The notes: generated by a model from the letters alone, not told the origin. A stretch of DNA of 64,000 nt from Streptomyces fulvoviolaceus (GCF_000718165.1 NZ_JOEY01000049.1:11201-75200), one strand, 5' to 3'. Shown: positions 1-8,454, numbered from the stretch's first letter. Numbers and translations: made by a program.

Positions 1-671
1 TCGTCCGCCTCCTCGAAGGTGAGGGCGACGTACTTCCAGCGTTCGGCGCCGCCGACGGTGAGGTCGATCTGAGGCTGCCGAGCGTGCCCCATGTGCGCCA
101 GGCCGAGTTCGAGGATTTCGGGCTCCGGGCCGTCCTTGGCCCGCGTCACGGGCTGGAGCGTCAGCTCCATCTCATGCGTGTGGGCGGCGTGGAAGTGGTC
201 TACCAGGAGCCCGCTCGGGGTGTGTTCCCGTTCGTCCCGGTACTGGCACCAGGGCGGGCAGGGGGCGACGAGTTCAAGCGGATGGGTGGCCGACGGGTAA
301 TGATCGATGGCCTCGGTGACACCGCCCCGGATGACGGTGTCGTAGCGGTGCCGCAGACCGCGCAGGCTCAGCGCGAAGTGCTCCAGGCCGTCGATGAGCG
401 AGCCCAGGGCGGTGCTGTCGAGTTCGGCGGTGCCGTCGACGGCCGAGAACCACAGCCGGGACGGTTCACCACGCGCCTCCTCGTCGTGGCCGAGCCCGAT
501 CTGCACGGACAACAGCGGTACTTCGATACCGGGGCTCGCTCCTTCCGGGGCCGCGAGCCGGATGGGGGCGCTGACGTGGCTGCCGGTCGCCTCGGCGTGC
601 GGGTCTTGCGCGCACCATGCGGGGCAGTTGCGCTCGGGGGCCGGGAGGGTCAGGACTGTTGCGCTGGACAT
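1..671 (-). CDS. DUF6907-type protein (partial, 3' end outside window)
   Basis: The reading frame is open from an ATG at 671 down to the left edge, giving at least 223 residues, with a GAGGAG ribosome site just upstream. The protein has two copies of a CPxWC motif (about residues 16-20 and 138-142), each followed by a stretch rich in His, Asp and Glu. I associate this layout with the actinobacterial DUF6907 family, which has no known function. The paired Cys/Trp/Cys motifs suggest metal binding, but that is inference. It is divergent from vapBC and lies beside a tRNA gene, a setting typical of integrated elements. The start is well supported; the true length is unknown. Confidence 0.7.
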   Translation of the reverse strand, partial: MSSATVLTLPAPERNCPAWCAQDPHAEATGSHVSAPIRLAAPEGASPGIEVPLLSVQIGLGHDEEARGEPSRLWFSAVDGTAELDSTALGSLIDGLEHFALSLRGLRHRYDTVIRGGVTEAIDHYPSATHPLELVAPCPPWCQYRDEREHTPSGLLVDHFHAAHTHEMELTLQPVTRAKDGPEPEILELGLAHMGHARQPQIDLTVGGAERWKYVALTFEEAD

Positions 672-719
672 GATGTCTCCTCGGGATAGGAGTGGCTTCT
701 TGTCCAGCAGTTTTGACCT

Positions 720-730
720 GTTCACGGAAC
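720..730. promoter_or_regulatory. Short palindrome upstream of the DUF6907 gene
   Basis: GTTC-ACG-GAAC is a perfect inverted repeat about 50 nt before the leftward ATG. A second repeat, CGGGC/GCCCG, lies at about 753-767. They could be operators for the leftward gene. No promoter hexamers are clear. Confidence 0.3.
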
Positions 731-843
731 GCACGGATCTAAACTCGTGTTCCGGGCATAGAGCCCGTTGATCAGTACCAGGCTGGAGCCCGTCAGCCTC
801 GCCCAGCACCCAAGGACAGACCGCCCAGGATGTGCGGGCCAAC

Positions 844-874
844 GATATACAATCGATCATGTATATTGATATAC
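844..874. promoter_or_regulatory. vapBC operator (AT-rich palindromes)
   Basis: GATATAC occurs at 844-850 and again at 868-874. The sequence GTATAT-TG-ATATAC (861-874) is a perfect inverted repeat with a 2-nt centre. Such AT-rich palindromes stand out in this high-GC DNA and sit just before the antitoxin start at 901. VapB antitoxins characteristically bind such sites to repress their own operon. Assigning this as the VapB site is inference from position and symmetry. Confidence 0.65.
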
Positions 875-900
875 GCCGCTGTGTGCATGAGGAGGTCATC

Positions 901-1116
901 GTGAGCCGCACCGTCATCGACCTCGACGACGAGGCACTGGAAGCAGCCGCCAAGGAACTCGGCACCACCACCAAGCGCGACACGATCAACACCGCCCTGC
1001 GCGAGGTCACCGCTCGCTACCGGCGCCTGCGCGCACTCGAAGACGCCCGGCAACTGGTGGCCGACGGCGCCCTGGACATCGACATCCTCCTGGACAAGGC
1101 GCAGTACCGGCCGTGA
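901..1116 (+). CDS. vapB: VapB-family antitoxin
   Basis: This 71-residue protein begins at a GTG preceded by GGAGG at 891-895. An in-frame ATG at 832 would put the operator palindrome inside the gene and has no ribosome site, so it was rejected. The N-terminal part (SRTVIDLDDEALEAAAKELG) is the beta-strand/helix DNA-binding segment usual in actinobacterial VapB proteins. The C-terminal half, ending near DIDILLDKAQYRP, would wrap the toxin. The stop overlaps the toxin start (GTGA), so the two are translationally coupled. The protein should neutralise VapC and, with it, repress the operon through the palindromes at 844-874. Confidence 0.85.
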   Translation: MSRTVIDLDDEALEAAAKELGTTTKRDTINTALREVTARYRRLRALEDARQLVADGALDIDILLDKAQYRP

Positions 1117-1526
1117 CCGTCGCCGACTACCTCATCGACACCTCCGCCCTCGCCCGCGTCCTGCTCGGCCAGAACACGACCGAGTGGGACGACAGAATCG
1201 GCGCCGGCCTCGTCGCGATCTGCGACCTCACGGAACTCGAAGTCCTCTACTCCGCCCGCTCGGCCGAGGACCGCACACGGCTGAAGGCGGCACTCGACGC
1301 CCACTACGTGTGGTGTCCCATGCCCGACGGCATCTACCGTCGCTCCCGAGTGATCCAGGAACAGCTCACCGCCAAGGGCGAACACCGCAGCGCAGGCCCC
1401 GTCGACCTCCTCGTGGCGGCCACCGCCGAAGAGGCGGGCCTCACCCTGCTCCACTACGACCACGACTTCGACACCATCGCCCGGACGACAGGACAGCCGG
1501 TCCGCACGATCGACCTCAGACGGTAG
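1113..1526 (+). CDS. vapC: VapC-family PIN-domain ribonuclease toxin
   Basis: This is a 137-residue PIN-domain protein of normal VapC size. The four acidic metal-binding residues of the family are visible: Asp9 in LIDTSAL, Glu43 in the TELEVL segment, Asp98 in GPVDLLVAA and Asp116 in HYDHDF. VapC toxins are Mg-dependent endoribonucleases that usually cut tRNA or rRNA; the target here cannot be read from sequence. The GTG start overlaps the antitoxin stop by GTGA. Nothing suggests inactivation. The pair lies about 660 bp from a tRNA gene, consistent with carriage on an integrated element. Confidence 0.88.
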   Translation: MTVADYLIDTSALARVLLGQNTTEWDDRIGAGLVAICDLTELEVLYSARSAEDRTRLKAALDAHYVWCPMPDGIYRRSRVIQEQLTAKGEHRSAGPVDLLVAATAEEAGLTLLHYDHDFDTIARTTGQPVRTIDLRR

Positions 1527-2186
1527 GGCCTCCCGCGGGAACTCAGGGCAGCTCAACCTGGCCCGCACGCGCGGAACTGGCTTCCCACAGCGGGGAATGC
1601 GGGGCCGTCGTAGACGAGATCGCCCCCCTGCGCCCCGGCCGACCTCCGCGTTCGCGCCCTCCGCCGCACATACAACGCACACCATGGCGCCGACATCCAC
1701 GAACAGAGCGGCTGCACAGTGCACTTCGCCGAGGGGGCGAACTGCCACACCTGCTGCGGCGGACTGCCGAGACCAAGCAGTAGCCGACAACGTTCTGCGA
1801 CCGAGGCGCCGCCTTGGATGAACCCATCGGCTGGCGGGGCAGGAGGCTCCAACACCCACGGCGGGCGAGCCGAGCAACAGCCAGAGACGGGCCCGGCAGG
1901 CAGGGTTGAAGAGGCACGTCGACCTAGCCGCTCCGCTCCCTACGCCCCGTCTTCATTTCGTCGCGTCCACTGAGCGTCCACTGGATCTTGCGTCTCGGCT
2001 CCGCTGCGTAACCTCCAGCGGCCGAGCCTGATTTGCATCGCCGCAGGTCAGCTCCTTGCCAGGGGAAGCCGCGCGCCCGCCGGAGCACCTCGAACAGTAC
2101 TTGTGAGCAGCGGATTCTTCCCCGTTGGACCCGAGGCGTCAATCAGGGCCACTGAAGTGACGTTTCCGCAGGTCAGAGGGCATAAC
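1527..2186. other. Non-coding stretch with decayed coding remnants
   Basis: I see no intact gene here. On the plus strand a stretch around 1650-1775 reads like a protein fragment (…RRTYNAHHGADIHEQSGC, then HFAEGANCHTC). A plausible continuation upstream is in another frame, as expected for a broken gene. The motif CCGCAGGTCAG occurs at about 2041 and again at about 2167, just before the CCA end of the tRNA. The stretch is probably the inner edge of an element integrated at the tRNA 3' end. Confidence 0.35.
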
Positions 2187-2263
2187 TGGTGGGGCGGGTG
2201 GGACTCGAACCCACGGCCGACGGATTATGAGTCCGCTGCTCTAACCGGCTGAGCTACCGCCCC
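2187..2263 (-). tRNA. tRNA with anticodon CAU (elongator Met or Ile2)
   Basis: The gene folds as a full cloverleaf. The acceptor stem is GGGGCGG paired with CCGCCCC, the discriminator is A and CCA is encoded (2187-2189). The anticodon loop is CTCATAA. Anticodon CAU is shared by elongator tRNA-Met and by the lysidine-modified tRNA-Ile2. The G-T pair closing the anticodon stem resembles E. coli Ile2, but that does not settle it. The encoded CCA end faces the vapBC side. Confidence 0.9.
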
Positions 2264-2397
2264 ATAGCGGCGTGTCGCGTACAGGTATGCGCGCCGTCTG
2301 CCGCAGCATAGCCGCTCATACGATCTCCTGCCTCGTATGGTCGACTTCGCATGCCCTTGAGGACTACGCCGTGACCTGCACGGTTCCTCCGCACATG

Positions 2398-2420
2398 AAA
2401 AAGGACCCCATCGGGGTCCT
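2398..2420 (-). terminator. Rho-independent terminator of the tRNA-Asn pair
   Basis: GGACCCC-atc-GGGGTCC (2403-2419) is a perfect 7-bp hairpin with five A residues at 2398-2402. Read on the minus strand this is a stem followed by a T run, placed immediately downstream of the two tRNA-Asn genes. Confidence 0.85.
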
Positions 2421-2431
2421 CGTTCAGCAGG

Positions 2432-2504
2432 CTCTCCCGACTGGACTCGAACCAGTAACCTGCCGGTTAACAGCCGGCTGCTCTGCCAATTGAGCTACGG
2501 AAGA
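2432..2504 (-). tRNA. tRNA-Asn (GUU), second copy
   Basis: This 73-nt cloverleaf has anticodon GTT in the loop CTGTTAA. Its body is identical to the copy at 2511-2583. The acceptor stem differs (TCTTCCG with CGGGAGA) but still pairs, with one G-T wobble. CCA is not encoded. It lies 6 nt after the other copy, so the two are presumably co-transcribed and end at the terminator at 2398-2420. Confidence 0.95.
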
Positions 2505-2510
2505 TCGAAG

Positions 2511-2583
2511 CTCCCCCGACTGGACTCGAACCAGTAACCTGCCGGTTAACAGCCGGCTGCTCTGCCAATTGAGCTACAGGGGA
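2511..2583 (-). tRNA. tRNA-Asn (GUU), first copy
   Basis: This 73-nt cloverleaf has anticodon GTT and acceptor stem TCCCCTG with CGGGGGA (one T-G wobble). CCA is not encoded. It is the promoter-proximal member of a leftward two-tRNA unit. Confidence 0.96.
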
Positions 2584-2741
2584 ATGCCTCGTTGCATCGA
2601 ACGTAGCTCCTTGGGTATTCGCCAGGGGGCGGGCGTTCGCTGCGACACATACATTAGCGCAAGCAGGGGGGTGCTCCGCCAATCGGTTCCCCCCGGCACC
2701 GACGCCGCACCAGGGACCTACGCAAGGAGAGGGTGGCCGCC

Positions 2742-3047
2742 ATGCGCTACAAGCTCACGTTCGTCGCCGGACTGGCTCTGGGTTACGTGCTGGGCACGCG
2801 TGCCGGGCGCGAGCGCTACGAGCAGCTGAAGAAGTCCGCACGCCAGGTCGCCCAGAACCCGGCCGTCCGCAACACCGCGGAGTCGGCCGCCCAGCAGGGC
2901 CGCCAGTTCGCCGGCAAGGCGTACCACACGGTGAGTGAAAAGGTGGGTGACCGGGTCCCCGACTCGGTGGCCCAGCGGGTCCGGTCCCTGCGCGACCGGA
3001 ACACCAACGGCACGGCCGAGGACGACTGGGGCACGAGCAACACATAG
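2742..3047 (+). CDS. Small YtxH-like membrane-anchored protein
   Basis: The 101-residue product has one N-terminal hydrophobic segment with a GxxxGYVLG pattern (about residues 5-20). A charged, helix-prone tail follows (RAGRERYEQLKKSARQVAQN…), ending in a polar segment. Membrane anchor plus amphipathic helix is the YtxH-like layout; its biochemical role is unknown. I chose ATG 2742 because AGGAGAGG lies at suitable spacing before it. A GTG at 2733 would sit too close to that site. Confidence 0.7.
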   Translation: MRYKLTFVAGLALGYVLGTRAGRERYEQLKKSARQVAQNPAVRNTAESAAQQGRQFAGKAYHTVSEKVGDRVPDSVAQRVRSLRDRNTNGTAEDDWGTSNT

Positions 3048-3077
3048 TCCACACGCACCCCCATGGCGCGTGACCCA

Positions 3078-3090
3078 TAGAATTTTCGCC
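3078..3090 (+). promoter_or_regulatory. -10 element of a leaderless transcript for the FGGY kinase
   Basis: TAGAAT at 3078-3083 is followed by 7 nt and then the ATG at 3091. There is no ribosome-binding site. This spacing puts the transcription start at the start codon. No convincing -35 hexamer was seen. Confidence 0.5.
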
Positions 3091-4545
3091 ATGGGGATAG
3101 TCGCCGGGCTGGACAGTTCGCCCGATTTCACTCGCATCGTCGTCTGCGACGCGGACACAGGCGCCGTGCTCAAGCAGGGCTATGCGCCGCATCCGGTCGA
3201 AGGTGCCGAAGGCGGCTCAAGGCCCTCCGACGTCGATCCACAGGCCTGGCTGCTCTCCCTCGGGGAGGCCGCCGGCGGCGGGCTGCTCGAAGGTGTGCAG
3301 GCCATCGGCGTGTCCGCCCAGCAGAACGCGGTCGTGGCGCTGGACTCGCAGGGCAACACCGTGCGGCCCGCGATGGTCGGCGGTGACAAGCGCGCGCAGG
3401 TCGCCGCGGCCGATCTCGTGGACGCGCTCGGCGGGCGCGAGGCGTGGGCGCAGGCGGTGGGGTGCGTACCGCAGGCCGCGCAGCCGATCACCAAGCTGCG
3501 CTGGCTGAACAAGACCGAGCCGGACAACGCGCTGCGCACGGCCGTTCTCCTGCAGGCGCACGACTGGCTGGTGTGGCAGCTCCTGGGGCGCCCGGTCCGC
3601 CGTACCACCGACCGGGGCGGGGCCTCCGGGACCGGGTACTGGTCCGCCGCCAGCGGTGGTTACCGGACCGATCTCGTCGAGCTGGCGCTCGGTCACCAGG
3701 TCATGCTGCCCGAGGTGATCGGGCCCTCCGACGCGGCCGGTACGACGCCGGAGGGGCTGCTGATCTCCGCCGGGACCGGGGAGACGATGGCCGCCGCCTT
3801 CGGGCTCGGGATCGGGCTGGGCGACGCCGTCGTGTCGCTCGGCGCCTCCGGGTCCGTGATGGCCGTCCATCCCGAGGCGCTCGTCGACAGCTCCGGGATG
3901 ATCACCTCGCTGGCCGACGCGACCGGCATGCACCTGCCGGTCGTCACCACGCTGAACGCCGTACGGACCCTGCGCGGGGCCGCCGAGATGCTCGGGCTGG
4001 CCGATCTGGAGAGTCTGTCCGAGCTGGCGATGAAGTCGACGCCGGGGGCGCACGGGCTCGTACTGCTGCCGTATCTGGAGGGTGAGCGGACGCCGAGCCT
4101 TCCGCACACCGCCGGGACGCTGGCGGGGCTGCGGCGGGAGTCGATGCGGCCGGAGCATCTGGCGCGGGCCGCGTTCGAGGGCATGCTGTGCGGCCTCGCG
4201 GACGCGCTCGACGTGCTGCGCGGCCGGGGTGTCGAGGTGCGGCGGGTCTTCCTGCTGGGCGCGGCCGCCGAGTTGTCCGCCGTCCAGGCCTCGGCGCCCT
4301 CGCTCTTCGGGGCGCAGGTCGTCGTACCGCAGCCGGCGGACTACGCGGCGCTGGGGGCCGCCCGGCAGGCGGCCTGGGCGCTCGGTGTGTCGCAGGGCAC
4401 ACTCGACCCGCGCATCGCTCCGGTCTGGCAGGGCGCGGCCGCTCAGGTGCTCGAGCCGGGCGAGGAGCTGGCGGTGGGGCAGGCGGTGCGGCAGCAGTTC
4501 GTTTCGGTGCGGGAGCAGACACACCCTGGAGCGTTCCGCCCATAA
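3091..4545 (+). CDS. FGGY-family carbohydrate kinase (xylulokinase-like)
   Basis: The 484-residue protein has the size and order of FGGY sugar kinases. It has an N-terminal phosphate-1 segment (IVAGLDSSPDFTR), the IGVSAQQNAVVALD substrate segment, a kinase core with GLLISAGTGETMAAAFG and VVSLGASGSVMAVH, and a C-terminal LLGAAAELSAVQ adenosine segment. It should phosphorylate a sugar or polyol with ATP; xylulose is the closest general match, but the substrate cannot be fixed. The N-terminal DSSPDFT departs from the more usual DxGTxS. The start is ATG 3091, apparently leaderless. A longer frame from 2935 overlaps the previous gene and was rejected. Confidence 0.82.
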   Translation: MGIVAGLDSSPDFTRIVVCDADTGAVLKQGYAPHPVEGAEGGSRPSDVDPQAWLLSLGEAAGGGLLEGVQAIGVSAQQNAVVALDSQGNTVRPAMVGGDKRAQVAAADLVDALGGREAWAQAVGCVPQAAQPITKLRWLNKTEPDNALRTAVLLQAHDWLVWQLLGRPVRRTTDRGGASGTGYWSAASGGYRTDLVELALGHQVMLPEVIGPSDAAGTTPEGLLISAGTGETMAAAFGLGIGLGDAVVSLGASGSVMAVHPEALVDSSGMITSLADATGMHLPVVTTLNAVRTLRGAAEMLGLADLESLSELAMKSTPGAHGLVLLPYLEGERTPSLPHTAGTLAGLRRESMRPEHLARAAFEGMLCGLADALDVLRGRGVEVRRVFLLGAAAELSAVQASAPSLFGAQVVVPQPADYAALGAARQAAWALGVSQGTLDPRIAPVWQGAAAQVLEPGEELAVGQAVRQQFVSVREQTHPGAFRP

Positions 4546-4660
4546 GGCGGCAAAGAACACTGCTCTCGGCTTAATCGGTTGAGGTAACACGGGTGGAGTG
4601 TCCGACGATAGGAGCCTCGGGCATCAAGCCCGCCCGACCGCCGACTCCGAGAGACGTAGC

Positions 4661-6394
4661 GTGCTCATACGACTTCTGCGGACCTACCTCAGGCCCTACC
4701 GGAAACCCATCTGTCTGCTGGTGCTGCTGCAGTTTCTGCAGACCTGCGCCACGCTCTACCTGCCCACACTGAACGCGCACATCATCGACAACGGCGTCGT
4801 GAAGGGTGACACCGGTTACATCCTCTCCTTCGGCGCCCTGATGATCGGCATCTCGCTGGTCCAGGTCGTGTGCAACATCGGTGCCGTGTACTACGGCGCC
4901 AAGACCGCGTCGGCGGTCGGCCGGGACCTCCGGGCGGCCGTCTTCGACCGGGTGCAGTCCTTCTCGGCGCGCGAGGTGGGCCACTTCGGGGCGCCCACGC
5001 TGATCACCCGTACGACCAATGACGTGCAGCAGGTCCAGATGCTGGCCCTGATGACGTTCACGCTGCTGGTGTCGGCGCCGATCATGTGCGTGGGCGGCAT
5101 CGTGCTGGCGCTCGGCCTGGACGTGCCGCTGTCCGGGGTGCTGGTCGCCGTGGTGCCGACCCTGGGCATCTGCGTGACGCTGATCGTGCGGCGGCTGCGG
5201 CCGCTGTTCCGGTCGATGCAGGTGAAGCTGGACACCGTGAACCGGGTGCTGCGCGAGCAGATCACCGGCAACCGGGTCATCCGCGCCTTCGTGCGGGACG
5301 AGTACGAGATGCAGCGCTTCAGGAAGGCCAACACCGACCTCACCGACATCGCGCTGAAGACCGGCAACCTGCTCGCGCTGATGTTCCCCATCGTCATGAC
5401 GGTGGTGAACCTGTCGTCGATCGCGGTGGTGTGGTTCGGCGCCCATCGGATCGACAGCGGCGGGATGCAGATCGGCGATCTGACCGCCTTCCTCGCCTAC
5501 CTCATGCAGATCGTCATGTCCGTGATGATGGCCACCTTCATGTTCATGATGGTGCCGCGCGCTGAGATCTGCGCCGAGCGCATCCAGGAGGTGCTCGACA
5601 CGTCGTCGAGCGTCGTGCCGCCGAGCAGTCCGGTGACGGAGCTGCGGCGGCACGGGCATCTGGAGATCCGCGGGGCCGGGTTCCGCTATCCGGGCGCCGA
5701 GGAGCCCGTCCTCAAGGCGATCGACCTGGTCGCGCGGCCGGGTGAGGTGACCGCCGTGATCGGCTCGACCGGCAGCGGCAAGTCCACGCTGCTGGGGCTG
5801 GTGCCGCGGCTGTTCGACGCGACCGACGGCGAGGTCCTCGTCGACGGGGTGGAGGTGTCGAGCGTCGATCCGGTGCTCCTCGCCAAGACCGTCGGGCTCG
5901 TGCCGCAGAAGCCGTACCTCTTCGCGGGCACGGTCGCGACCAACCTGCGCTACGGCAATCCGGACGCCACCGACGAGGAGCTGTGGCACGCGCTGGAGGT
6001 GGCGCAGGCCAAGGGCTTCGTGAGCGGGCTGGAGAACGGCCTGGACTCCCCCATCGCGCAGGGCGGCACCAACGTCTCCGGTGGTCAGCGGCAGCGGCTC
6101 GCGATCGCCCGTACGCTCGTGCAGCGGCCGGAGATCTACCTCTTCGACGACTCCTTCTCCGCCCTCGACTACGCCACCGACGCGGCCCTGCGGGCGGCGC
6201 TCGGACGGGAGACCGCCGAGGCGACCGTCGTGATCGTCGCCCAGCGGGTGGCCACCATCCGCGACGCCGACCGGATCATCGTCCTCGACGAGGGCCGGGT
6301 CGTCGGCACGGGCACGCACCGCGAGCTGATGGCCGACAACGAGACCTATCGGGAGATCGTGCTCTCCCAGCTGACGGAAGCGGAGGCTGCCTGA
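4661..6394 (+). CDS. ABC exporter half-transporter, degenerate-site subunit
   Basis: This is a 577-residue TMD-NBD half transporter. The membrane domain occupies about the first 320 residues. Walker A is GSTGSGKS at about 368-375 and the signature VSGGQ at about 472. Walker B is LFDD, so the catalytic Glu is replaced by Asp497, and the switch His is replaced by Gln528. These two changes mark the non-hydrolysing site of heterodimeric exporters. The next gene overlaps by ATGA and has canonical residues, so the two form the dimer. Cargo is unknown. I prefer GTG 4661 (LIRLLRTYLRPYRKP) as start; GTG 4598 would add 21 residues. Confidence 0.88.
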   Translation: MLIRLLRTYLRPYRKPICLLVLLQFLQTCATLYLPTLNAHIIDNGVVKGDTGYILSFGALMIGISLVQVVCNIGAVYYGAKTASAVGRDLRAAVFDRVQSFSAREVGHFGAPTLITRTTNDVQQVQMLALMTFTLLVSAPIMCVGGIVLALGLDVPLSGVLVAVVPTLGICVTLIVRRLRPLFRSMQVKLDTVNRVLREQITGNRVIRAFVRDEYEMQRFRKANTDLTDIALKTGNLLALMFPIVMTVVNLSSIAVVWFGAHRIDSGGMQIGDLTAFLAYLMQIVMSVMMATFMFMMVPRAEICAERIQEVLDTSSSVVPPSSPVTELRRHGHLEIRGAGFRYPGAEEPVLKAIDLVARPGEVTAVIGSTGSGKSTLLGLVPRLFDATDGEVLVDGVEVSSVDPVLLAKTVGLVPQKPYLFAGTVATNLRYGNPDATDEELWHALEVAQAKGFVSGLENGLDSPIAQGGTNVSGGQRQRLAIARTLVQRPEIYLFDDSFSALDYATDAALRAALGRETAEATVVIVAQRVATIRDADRIIVLDEGRVVGTGTHRELMADNETYREIVLSQLTEAEAA

Positions 6395-8322
6395 TGGCCG
6401 GGCCCATGGGGCGCATGATGGCCGGCACCGGTCCCGAGAACCGCTCGCTGGACTTCAAGGTGTCCGGCAGGCGGCTGCTCGCCCAGTTCAAGCCGGAGCG
6501 GCTCACCCTCTACGCGATGCTGCTCTGCGTGGTCCTGAGCGTCGGCCTCAACGTGGTCGGACCGAAGATCCTCGGCGAGGCCACTGACCTGGTCTTCGCG
6601 GGCATCATCGGACGGCAGATGGAGGCCGGGACCAGCAAGGAACAGGCCCTCGAGGCGATGCGCGCCGGGGGCGACTCCCAGGTCGCCGACATGCTCCGGA
6701 GCACCGACTTCACCCCCGGCGAGGGCATCGACTTCACCGCCGTCGGACACGTCCTGCTGTTCGCGCTCGGGGTGTTCCTCGTCGCCGGTCTACTGATGGC
6801 GGTGGCGACGCGCCTGGTCAACCGGGCCGTCAACCGCACGATGTTCCGGATGCGCGAGGACGTGCAGACGAAGCTGTCGCGGCTGCCGCTGTCGTACTTC
6901 GACAAGCGCCAGCGCGGCGAGGTGCTGTCCCGCGCGACGAACGACATCGACAACATCGGGCAGACCCTCCAGCAGTCGCTGGGCCAGCTCATCAACTCGC
7001 TGCTCACCATCGTCGGTGTGCTCGCGATGATGTTCTGGGTGTCGTGGCAGCTGGCGCTGGTCGCGCTGGTGACCGTGCCGCTGTCGTTCTATGTGGCGCG
7101 CCGGATCGGCAAGCGGTCGCAGCCGCACTTCGTGCAGCAGTGGCGCTCCACCGGCAAGCTGAACGGCCACATCGAGGAGATGTACACCGGGCACAACCTG
7201 GTGAAGGTGTTCGGCCGCCAGGACGAGTCTGCCGCGCAGTTCGCCGAGCAGAACGACGCGCTGTACGAGGCCGGGTTCAAGGCGCAGTTCAACAGCGGGG
7301 TCATGCAGCCGCTGATGATGTTCGTCTCGAACATCAACTACGTGCTGGTGGCGGTGGTCGGCGGCCTGCGCGTCGCGTCGGGTTCCCTGTCCATCGGTGA
7401 TGTGCAGGCCTTCATCCAGTACTCCCGCCAGTTCTCGATGCCGTTGACGCAGGTCGCGTCCATGGCGAACCTCGTGCAGTCGGGCGTCGCCTCGGCCGAG
7501 CGGATCTTCGAACTCCTGGACGCGGAGGAGCAGGAGGCGGATCCGGTGCCGGCGCTGCGGCCCGAGGAACTGCGCGGGCGGGTCGCGCTGGAGGGCGTGT
7601 CCTTCCGCTACGACCCCGAGAAGCCGCTCATCGAGGACCTCTCGCTGAAGGTGGAACCGGGCCACACAGTCGCGATCGTCGGCCCGACGGGAGCCGGCAA
7701 GACCACGCTGGTCAACCTCCTCATGCGGTTCTACGACGTCTCCGGCGGGCGTATCACCCTCGACGGCGTCGACATCGCGGGGATGTCCCGGGACGAACTC
7801 CGGGCCGGCATCGGCATGGTGCTCCAGGACACCTGGCTGTTCGGGGGCACGATCGCGGAGAACATCGCGTACGGGGCGTCGCGCGAGGTCACCGGGGGCG
7901 AGATCGAGGAGGCGGCGCGGGCGGCCCACGCCGACCGCTTCATCCGCACGCTCCCCGACGGCTACGACACCGTGATCGACGACGAGGGCAGCGGGGTCAG
8001 CGCCGGTGAGAAGCAGCTCATCACCATCGCGCGGGCGTTCCTGTCCGACCCGGTGATCCTGGTGCTCGACGAGGCGACGTCTTCGGTCGACACCCGGACG
8101 GAGGTGCTGATCCAGAAGGCGATGGCGAAGCTCGCCCACGGGCGGACGTCGTTCGTGATCGCGCACCGGCTGTCGACCATCCGGGACGCGGACACGATCC
8201 TGGTCATGGAGAACGGCTCGATCGTGGAACAGGGCGCGCACGCGGACCTGTTGGCGGCCAACGGGGCGTATGCGCGGCTGTACAAGGCACAGTTCGCGCA
8301 GGCGGTGGCGGAGGTGGATTAG
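6394..8322 (+). CDS. ABC exporter half-transporter, catalytic subunit
   Basis: This is a 642-residue TMD-NBD protein coupled to the previous gene by an ATGA overlap. Walker A is GPTGAGKT (430-437), the signature is VSAGEKQ (about 535), Walker B is LVLDE with catalytic Glu560, and the switch His is His591. The consensus-site residues absent from its partner are therefore here. The signature motif departs from LSGGQ. An insertion of about 50 residues lies between the first two membrane helices. The pair resembles bacterial multidrug or lipid exporters; substrate is not deducible. Confidence 0.9.
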   Translation: MAGPMGRMMAGTGPENRSLDFKVSGRRLLAQFKPERLTLYAMLLCVVLSVGLNVVGPKILGEATDLVFAGIIGRQMEAGTSKEQALEAMRAGGDSQVADMLRSTDFTPGEGIDFTAVGHVLLFALGVFLVAGLLMAVATRLVNRAVNRTMFRMREDVQTKLSRLPLSYFDKRQRGEVLSRATNDIDNIGQTLQQSLGQLINSLLTIVGVLAMMFWVSWQLALVALVTVPLSFYVARRIGKRSQPHFVQQWRSTGKLNGHIEEMYTGHNLVKVFGRQDESAAQFAEQNDALYEAGFKAQFNSGVMQPLMMFVSNINYVLVAVVGGLRVASGSLSIGDVQAFIQYSRQFSMPLTQVASMANLVQSGVASAERIFELLDAEEQEADPVPALRPEELRGRVALEGVSFRYDPEKPLIEDLSLKVEPGHTVAIVGPTGAGKTTLVNLLMRFYDVSGGRITLDGVDIAGMSRDELRAGIGMVLQDTWLFGGTIAENIAYGASREVTGGEIEEAARAAHADRFIRTLPDGYDTVIDDEGSGVSAGEKQLITIARAFLSDPVILVLDEATSSVDTRTEVLIQKAMAKLAHGRTSFVIAHRLSTIRDADTILVMENGSIVEQGAHADLLAANGAYARLYKAQFAQAVAEVD

Positions 8323-8333
8323 CGGTTTTCGCC

Positions 8334-8440
8334 CCCGCCGCCCCTTCCCGTCCCGACCTTGGGGGCTCCGCCCCCAAACCCCCGCTCCTCAAACGCCGAA
8401 GGGGCTGATTTCAGCCCGTCCGGCGTTTGAGGACGAGCGG
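8334..8440. repeat. Streptomyces intergenic repeat with terminator-like hairpin
   Basis: The segment carries CCTCAAACGCCG (about 8389) and its inverse CGGCGTTTGAGG (about 8421). An inner GGGGGC/GCCCCC pair lies at about 8361-8374. A close copy without the right arm is at 63898-64000. It lies between convergent genes, so it probably ends transcription from both sides. Confidence 0.7.
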
Positions 8441-8454
8441 CGAAGCCTCCTGCC

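Noticed and set aside
832..900. Earlier start for VapB at 832
   Set aside because: It would place the operator palindrome inside the gene, and the GTG at 901 has a good ribosome site.
1719..1973. An 84-codon frame in the vapBC-tRNA gap
   Set aside because: Only its beginning looks protein-like; the rest is low-complexity, so it is treated as a remnant.
2935..3090. N-terminal extension of the FGGY kinase from 2935
   Set aside because: It overlaps the YtxH-like gene in another frame and lacks a ribosome site; the kinase fold begins at 3091.
4571..6319. Long frame antisense to the first ABC subunit
   Set aside because: His/Arg/Asp repeats typical of antisense GC-rich frames; the sense gene has all ABC motifs.
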